Virus record (IMG/VR): IMGVR_UViG_3300042559_002699
Span: 25,452-89,451 of that record
DNA length: 64,000 nt
DNA from: a virus
Strand: one strand, 5' to 3'
Positions 59,407 through 64,000 of the stretch are shown here, one piece after another; position 1 is the first letter of the stretch, and every line of letters starts with the position of its first letter. The notes below the pieces were generated by a model, which was not told where the DNA came from, did not search any database, and was given only the letters and a program-made list of their open reading frames with translations. The translations under genes were made by a program, and so were the position numbers.

Positions 59407-59571
59407 TTAATCTACGTCGAAATTAGGAGAATTTTCTGAATAATATTCTTGATATTCAAAATCATCCTCGATCTGTTTTATTATTACAGACTCGGTTGGA
59501 TTAACCTCTTTTGAAGGGTTTTGTTGGGATTGGATATTTTCCAATTCTTTTTCTTTTGGGTTCATTTTCAT
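59407..59571 (-). CDS. Small acidic protein, unknown
   Basis: 54 residues, starting MKMNPKEKELENI with an Asp/Tyr/Glu-rich end (DDFEYQEYYSENSP). Fits the 198-nt space between NAMPT and the HAD gene, 8 nt after the HAD stop. No family seen. Confidence 0.55.
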   Translation of the reverse strand: MKMNPKEKELENIQSQQNPSKEVNPTESVIIKQIEDDFEYQEYYSENSPNFDVD

Positions 59572-59579
59572 TTTCTTAA

Positions 59580-60023
59580 TTATACGTTGATTCCTAAAAC
59601 TCTTCTTTTTCCTCTAATTCTATACGTTGCCATTTCTAGAATGTTTAGGGATTCATTCATTCCACCTCTGTCATCCAGGAAAATGTTGGCATAGATTTTA
59701 CCTTTTTTACCGTAAGGTAAGTCGATTGGATTTTTATTGATCGAGTCGATTGTGAGGCCAATGCTTTTACAATAGTCTTCGATTTCTGGATATCTTGCTT
59801 TGTCACAAGAAGTAAAGATTACGATGTAAGCTCCGGTTTCTCTAGCAACCTTTAGAACTTCTAGAACCCTTTCTGGATTAAAATTCTCCATCTTCCATGG
59901 GGAAATTGTGTCGTCATAATCACATCCGATGATTATCTTTCCATACTGTTCCCATTCACTTTCTAGTCTTTCTAGATAAGGGATAGAGTCCGGATTTGTT
60001 TCGAAATATTCTCTTAATTCCAT
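59580..60023 (-). CDS. HAD-like phosphatase-fold protein
   Basis: 147 residues. IIIGCDYDDTISPW (DxDxT motif I), IVIFTSCDKARYPE (motif II) and IYANIFLDDRGGMNE (motif IV). Residues 1-30 are an added helical segment. Class A motif 17 nt upstream. Small phage HADs often act on nucleotides. Confidence 0.83.
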   Translation of the reverse strand: MELREYFETNPDSIPYLERLESEWEQYGKIIIGCDYDDTISPWKMENFNPERVLEVLKVARETGAYIVIFTSCDKARYPEIEDYCKSIGLTIDSINKNPIDLPYGKKGKIYANIFLDDRGGMNESLNILEMATYRIRGKRRVLGINV

Positions 60024-60040
60024 AAAGGTATTTTATTTAA

Positions 60041-60050
60041 ATATACGGTT
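60041..60050 (-). promoter_or_regulatory. Class A promoter-like motif (AACCGTATAT)
   Basis: Minus-strand AACCGTATAT, 17 nt before ATG 60023, overlapping the stop of 60049..60393. Confidence 0.52.
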
Positions 60051-60393
60051 AGATAGAAGGATCATATTCCATATACGTGATCTGGATTCCTTTTCTTCTG
60101 GCAAATTCGACCTCTTCTGCAACACCTCTCGATCTATCCCAACCTTCCATTTTATAAACTATGATTTCGTCACAAGCCTGGAGAATGGAAAGACAAAAAT
60201 TCTCCCAGAATGGCCAGTCAATTGGCATTGGTTTAAATCCAACCAGCGTGTGACCATAAGTAATAGGGGAAATTGCAACCTGACCCTCTGAGCAAAGCTT
60301 AGCCGCAAGCCTCGAGACTTTTTTAAAGTTCTCCTCGGTAACATCAGGGTCGGGATTAGAATAAGGAGAAGCTATATAAATTACTCTACTCAT
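60049..60393 (-). CDS. DUF4406/DUF1937-like nucleoside-glycosidase-type protein
   Basis: 114 residues. VIYIASPYSNPDPDVTEEN begins like DUF4406/DUF1937, relatives of nucleoside 2-deoxyribosyltransferases, then QVAISPITYGHTL, CDEIIVYKMEGWDRSRGV and AEEVEFARRKGI with the catalytic-type Glu. It may hydrolyse a nucleotide or NAD product. A second such fold in the window (55.3 kb). Confidence 0.83.
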   Translation of the reverse strand: MSRVIYIASPYSNPDPDVTEENFKKVSRLAAKLCSEGQVAISPITYGHTLVGFKPMPIDWPFWENFCLSILQACDEIIVYKMEGWDRSRGVAEEVEFARRKGIQITYMEYDPSI

Positions 60394-60663
60394 TTAGCAT
60401 CTTAATAAACCACCACCTTCATCTCTAAAAGGAAATCCTGATCCAGGAAATCCGGGATATACATTAAATCCATGTTCTTGTCCTAATTCCTCTAGAGACG
60501 GTTTTTCGTTCTCCTTAGCTGGGATTTCTGCAACATGCTCAAAAATTCCATTCAGCCTGGATTTTATTTTTTCGACCTGCTCCTTAGTTGGAGTTGGCCC
60601 GCAAGCTTCTAGAAATCCATCAAGCCAGATAACAAAATTTCTTGTTTCTTCCATGGTTAACAT
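60394..60663 (-). CDS. Small phage protein, paralogue of next gene
   Basis: 89 residues. NFVIWLDGFLEACGPTP with TKEQVEKIKSRLNGIF matches the 'YWLQGFFEL ... Q-x3-I-x2-HL' small family common in large phages. Extended Gly/Pro-rich tail. Follows 60657..60896 with 7-bp overlap. Confidence 0.75.
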   Translation of the reverse strand: MLTMEETRNFVIWLDGFLEACGPTPTKEQVEKIKSRLNGIFEHVAEIPAKENEKPSLEELGQEHGFNVYPGFPGSGFPFRDEGGGLLRC

Positions 60664-60896
60664 TTTATAGTTCTTGGGTTAGAATTTCTCGGAGTTCTCT
60701 TTTGAGGTTCTCCGTCGTGAATTTTTTGCATGGTTTCCTGTACTACAGGATCTGTAGAATAGGAAGGATCTATCTCATGATAGAAAACCAGCTTCAAATG
60801 ATTTTTAATAGTTTCGACCTGTCTTTCCGACAAGGTGTTAGTTTCGCTAAGTTCGAAGAACCCTTGTAACCAATATGCAAATTCTGTACTTTTCAT
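60657..60896 (-). CDS. Small phage protein, paralogue of previous
   Basis: 79 residues. FAYWLQGFFELSETN and SERQVETIKNHLKLVF: the typical form of the family. The tail is Lys/Arg/Pro-rich. The pair likely arose by tandem duplication and diverged. Confidence 0.78.
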   Translation of the reverse strand: MKSTEFAYWLQGFFELSETNTLSERQVETIKNHLKLVFYHEIDPSYSTDPVVQETMQKIHDGEPQKRTPRNSNPRTIKC

Positions 60897-61370
60897 TTAA
60901 TTTAATTCTTTTTTTACTAAGTTTAACGCCCATCCAAGCAAGTTCAGTCCCCTCCAGTGTTCTGGAGATTCTATATTTGGATGATCCTCTGCCATTCCAA
61001 TTCCCCAAATTTGATCCAAGGGTGAAGCTTCTACCAGGATTCTATTCTCGGTGGAAAGAAGATCTGATTTTAGATCCTCATTTTGAGAAAATTTAGCTAG
61101 ATTTCCTTTATAGACTATGCTCAAGCAAACCGAATCCCAAATGTTTTTATCAAACCCTTGAATTTGTCTTCCGAGTGCTTTTTGCTCTTTCGGATTCTCT
61201 GTCAGAAGTATCTGAGATGCAATATAAAAGTCGCTGAAGACGATAGCTTTTTGATGCATCATATATTGCTCACAAGAGCTATACTCAACACCGTCGATTG
61301 TCATTTTTGCTTTGTGCCACTGAGAATAAATCCCGTTCCAAAAGAAGACATATTTTTCTGTTATTTTCAT
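60897..61370 (-). CDS. NADAR/YbiA-family N-glycosidase
   Basis: 157 residues, full family length. FFWNGIYSQWHKA, SCEQYMMHQKAI, ALGRQIQGFD, LSIVYKGNLAKF and ILVEASPLDQIWGIGMAEDHP with RGLNLLGWAL match the NADAR (YbiA/DUF1768) order. These cut N-glycosidic bonds of riboflavin intermediates or ADP-ribosyl-guanine. Near NAMPT and macrodomain genes it may erase ADP-ribose marks (inference). Overlaps purA (ATGA). Confidence 0.92.
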   Translation of the reverse strand: MKITEKYVFFWNGIYSQWHKAKMTIDGVEYSSCEQYMMHQKAIVFSDFYIASQILLTENPKEQKALGRQIQGFDKNIWDSVCLSIVYKGNLAKFSQNEDLKSDLLSTENRILVEASPLDQIWGIGMAEDHPNIESPEHWRGLNLLGWALNLVKKELN

Positions 61371-62425
61371 TTTAATTGTTGTATTTTATCAAGTGAATCC
61401 CCGTAAGAGACGAACACTTTATTGAATTTAATTTCTAATTTTTCTAGCAATTTTTCTACATCTATTGGATATTGATCCATGCAGGTAATTACTAGATTTT
61501 TGGTTTGACCCTCAGAAAAATGAGAGTCACATTTTAAAGAATAGTTTAGAAGATCCAAATCTAAATCTGCTGTTCTAAAATTTCCTTGGTATTCATGAGA
61601 GACGTTTGTCTCCAATTCATTATTAATTAGGGGAAGTTCTTTTTCTCCTGGAAGAAATCCAGCTCCGTGTCTAGTTAAATAAGATCTTGTGATGTAGTAG
61701 ATTTCGTTTGAATGCAGAGGAGAAATTTCCAGTGCATTTTTAGATGTTGTATTAGATCTGGTAACGTTTGGAAAAAATCCAAAATCCATATCTAAAAGAA
61801 CCCCTTGAGCCCCTTCAAATATAGCATCTGAATAATTTAAAAGAACTTTTTCATTTGTCAATTGAACTATAGTAGTTACAATTGTTACGTCTTCTAAAAA
61901 GTTATCGATTTCGAGATCCTCCATTCCGTAATACTTAGCAATGTTTTCTAATTTTGCTTTGAAGACTTCTGGATAGAACATATCCTGTGCATAAAGCTTA
62001 TAAAAGTTTTCGTGTCTTTTAAGAGTTGATCCAAATCCTACCCCGACTGTTCCATGACTCACATTCTGGGAATCTTTTCGGTTGCTGTATAAATCGTAAG
62101 GTGTTGTGATTGGACATAAAGGATCAAGATAAAATCCTGGGAATTTTAAAGATTTATCCAGTAGAAATTTTAATTCATTTAGAAATGCTGTCGGAGAGAA
62201 TGTGCAATATTTGCTCCAGTACGTTGGAACTTTTTGAAGTGTTCCTGATCCAAAGCTAGAAAACACATGTCTTTTTCCTTTGAAGGATACTGTGTGACCT
62301 GCTTGGTGACCCCCGTTGAATCTAACAACGATGGGATTTTTAGATTGGGAACAGAGGAAAGAGGTGGTTAACCCCTTTCCTTCGTCTCCGTAGTTTAGTC
62401 CAATTACTATTTTGCTCGTATTCAT
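61367..62425 (-). CDS. purA: Adenylosuccinate synthetase (PurA-like)
   Basis: 352 residues, shorter than bacterial PurA (about 430). GLNYGDEGKG keeps the catalytic Asp of PurA, NGGHQAGHTV is the GHT loop, and FEGAQGVLLDMDFG plus VTRSNTTSKN follow. The Asp argues against the PurZ type linked to diaminopurine DNA. It would make AMP precursor from IMP. Missing C-terminal pieces may change control. Confidence 0.9.
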   Translation of the reverse strand: MNTSKIVIGLNYGDEGKGLTTSFLCSQSKNPIVVRFNGGHQAGHTVSFKGKRHVFSSFGSGTLQKVPTYWSKYCTFSPTAFLNELKFLLDKSLKFPGFYLDPLCPITTPYDLYSNRKDSQNVSHGTVGVGFGSTLKRHENFYKLYAQDMFYPEVFKAKLENIAKYYGMEDLEIDNFLEDVTIVTTIVQLTNEKVLLNYSDAIFEGAQGVLLDMDFGFFPNVTRSNTTSKNALEISPLHSNEIYYITRSYLTRHGAGFLPGEKELPLINNELETNVSHEYQGNFRTADLDLDLLNYSLKCDSHFSEGQTKNLVITCMDQYPIDVEKLLEKLEIKFNKVFVSYGDSLDKIQQLK

Positions 62426-63306
62426 TATAGGATAATATCTACAGAGTCTTTTTCATCTGTAGTATTACTAGAATATACGGTCGCATTCTCAGAAGGTTTT
62501 CTTTCCCCTTGAATAGTTAAAATTGTTTCTGAGATAATTTTCGGGATATCTTTATAGTCTTTTGCAACTATAAGGTGATCTCCCATTAATTCTTTCCAAG
62601 CCGAATCAACTTTTCTGTAACCATGTTCTAAGAAGATATGGAAAACGTGATTTGTCTTTTGAGCTTGTTCTAGAAGAACTGTAGCATCCCAAGTAGATTG
62701 GCCTGATGCTGAATCCCCCATGATTTCCTTTACTGCAGACATTGGTAGAGAATTAAGGAAAGGCTCATCACCGATAGTGAATACGAATCCTTTTTGGTTT
62801 CTCTTCTCCCAAGCATCTGTTGCAACGTGATTTCCTGCGAAATACCAAGCTAATGGATAGCTTTCTCCGCCGTTTCCACCACCTCCGCCTTCGAGCCAGG
62901 TTCTGGTAAGCCACATGTCCAATTCTTCGTCACCAGATTCAAACTGTCCAACTTGGAGAGGTGATTTGTCACATTCGTGGTCACCGATAGCTCCAAACAT
63001 AAGGGAAGCATCCTCTACACCTCTTTGAATTAGATTCCCCATTAAAGTTGGTAAACCGTCTTTAATCATTTCGTGGGGAATATGTCCCATGCTTCCGGTA
63101 ACGTCCAAATAAAGCTGAATCGGGGTAGCATTCGGGTGAGCCTCGGAATCTCTACATTCTCTGTAGACGATTCCTTTAGGTCTCATTTGCTCGTGAGCTT
63201 TACCCTCTTTACTTTGGGTAAAGATCTCGTTTCTTGATTTGCTATGATAGCCAAAAGATTCGGATCTGATGGATCTATTATAGGTAGAATAACTTGAATT
63301 TCCCAT
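62425..63306 (-). CDS. VWA-domain protein
   Basis: 293 residues. TPIQLYLDVTGSMGHIPHEM carries the DxTxS-like MIDAS; a Gly-rich LEGGGGGNGGESYPLAWYF segment and VFTIGDEPF follow. The N-terminal ~60 residues are basic and disordered. Often binds phage or host protein complexes. Contains a class A motif near its 3' end for purA. Confidence 0.85.
   Translation of the reverse strand: MGNSSYSTYNRSIRSESFGYHSKSRNEIFTQSKEGKAHEQMRPKGIVYRECRDSEAHPNATPIQLYLDVTGSMGHIPHEMIKDGLPTLMGNLIQRGVEDASLMFGAIGDHECDKSPLQVGQFESGDEELDMWLTRTWLEGGGGGNGGESYPLAWYFAGNHVATDAWEKRNQKGFVFTIGDEPFLNSLPMSAVKEIMGDSASGQSTWDATVLLEQAQKTNHVFHIFLEHGYRKVDSAWKELMGDHLIVAKDYKDIPKIISETILTIQGERKPSENATVYSSNTTDEKDSVDIIL
62473..62482 (-). promoter_or_regulatory. 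Class A promoter-like motif (GACCGTATAT) inside VWA gene
   Basis: Minus-strand GACCGTATAT, 47 nt before the PurA start; the spacing is longer than usual, so the start point may differ or the promoter may be weak. Confidence 0.35.
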
Positions 63307-63311
63307 ACGGA

Positions 63312-63671
63312 TTATTCAAATAAGTGGTTGTAACGAGTTCTTGCAATTTCTAGAGTGATCTCTAAATTTCTAATTTTGAGACCGATCTCTACATCCTTTT
63401 GGATGAAAGCTTCTGCGTCAAAATCTGAAGCCATTACCAAAGAATCTGCTGTTGTTGGACTAAGGTCTAACATAGATTCTCTTTCTCTTTTTAGCTGTTT
63501 AATAGCTAATTCTGTGTCCTCAACTTTTCTTTTGTAGAGCATTTGAGCAGCTTCTGCGATTGCGATTGCTCTGTCTTCGCGGATCTTTTTGTTGTTACGC
63601 ACTAAAGAGCCTACGAATGCACCTTTCATTTCTTCCAAGGTTCCGGTCATTTCATCAATTTGATTGTCCAT
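63312..63671 (-). CDS. Coiled-coil protein, unknown
   Basis: 119 residues, nearly all helix with heptads (KVEDTELAIKQLKRERESM). No domain beyond coiled coil. Precedes the VWA gene by 5 nt and could work with it. Confidence 0.7.
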   Translation of the reverse strand: MDNQIDEMTGTLEEMKGAFVGSLVRNNKKIREDRAIAIAEAAQMLYKRKVEDTELAIKQLKRERESMLDLSPTTADSLVMASDFDAEAFIQKDVEIGLKIRNLEITLEIARTRYNHLFE

Positions 63672-63691
63672 GATATTTTATTTTATTTAAT

Positions 63692-64000
63692 TTATTTGTT
63701 GTATATTACTATAGTTACTTTACAGTCTTTTAATTCGGTCTGTATGATTTTTTTTATTCTGTTCCAATCTCCTCCAGCTAATCCTGCTCCTATTTTTGGC
63801 ATTCCTATGTGTTTGCCTCTAAAGGTAGAATTGATCTTCCTCATGCAAAGGGTTAAAGCCTCGTAGTCTAAAGGTTTGGAAACCCCATCTGAGTGATTCT
63901 TTCCGTAGTAGTTTTGGGTGTAAGAATTAACAACGGCCAATTCAGGTTCGTTTCGGTTATTTTTAGCATCCAGAAGACTCCAGATTGCATTTTCTCCTAG
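63692..64000 (-). CDS. Macrodomain (ADP-ribose-binding) protein, 5' end beyond window
   Basis: At least 102 residues are visible; the frame is open to the window edge, so the TTG near 63940 is not needed as a start. LAVVNSYTQNYYGKN and IGMPKIGAGLAGGDWNRIK are the macrodomain signatures, as in TARG1/OARD1-type ADP-ribose hydrolases. It may remove ADP-ribose from proteins or DNA during infection. Confidence 0.88.
   Translation of the reverse strand, partial: LGENAIWSLLDAKNNRNEPELAVVNSYTQNYYGKNHSDGVSKPLDYEALTLCMRKINSTFRGKHIGMPKIGAGLAGGDWNRIKKIIQTELKDCKVTIVIYNK

Noticed and set aside
61367-62425. PurZ for diaminopurine (Z) DNA
   Set aside because: The catalytic Asp of PurA is kept in GDEGKG; PurZ types change this residue. 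No other Z-pathway gene is visible.
1-64000. Genome-wide recoding of TAG as an amino acid
   Set aside because: At least three genes end cleanly with TAG before neighbouring genes, and long genes read without internal TAG; only local suppression remains plausible.

Overview
This window reads as part of a large, AT-rich, T4-like contractile-tailed phage genome. The phage very probably infects a member of the Bacteroidota (flavobacteria-like). The T4-like replication/recombination block is clear: homologues of gp46 and gp47 (SbcC/SbcD), gp41 (DnaB-type helicase) and UvsX (RecA-type). A tail protein that looks like gp15 lies nearby. The host guess rests on A/T-rich leaders without Shine-Dalgarno sequences, Bacteroidota-style signal peptides on two secreted proteins, and a phage copy of ribosomal protein bS21. 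Nearly all DNA is coding. Many genes overlap by 4-20 bp in long minus-strand operons, with a few plus-strand islands.

Layout. 0-5.2 kb: an unusual double glycosyltransferase (GT4 plus autotransporter-heptosyltransferase-like), then virion genes (collagen-like fibre, tail proteins). 5.2-11.3 kb: gp46/gp47/gp41/UvsX. 11.3-17.6 kb: proteins with short N-terminal tags resembling T4 capsid-targeting sequences, including OmpA-like and peptidoglycan-binding proteins, plus two secreted proteins (one a CAP-domain protein) and tRNA-Ser(UGA). 17.9-34.4 kb: a sugar/glycan island of about 17 genes (nucleotide-sugar enzymes, many glycosyltransferases, methyltransferase, acetyltransferase, 2OG oxygenase). 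34.4-48.6 kb: more tagged proteins, bS21, a ClpC-like unfoldase and a MoxR ATPase/metallopeptidase/VWA triad. 48.6-64 kb: metabolism and host takeover, with MetF, a DNA methyltransferase, an HD protein, a PTH2-like protein, a tRNA with a CUA (amber-reading) anticodon, a CCA-adding enzyme, an SPFH protein, NAMPT, NADAR, PurA and a macrodomain.

The strongest unifying signals are these. (1) About 14 proteins start with a conserved short tag (aromatic-x-x-F/Y, then Glu before Ser/Ala) like the capsid-targeting propeptide of T4 internal proteins, so they may be packaged and injected. (2) Two recurring upstream motifs, GACCGTATAT and GATATATA, mostly sit a fixed 17-25 nt before start codons, which suggests two phage promoter classes; the spacing also supports several non-ATG starts. 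(3) An amber-reading tRNA lies next to a PTH2-like gene whose only nearby ATG is followed by an in-frame TAG, and another TAG separates two otherwise in-frame glycan genes. (4) NAD+/ADP-ribose genes cluster at the right end. These interpretations are inferences; what is directly visible is stated in each entry.
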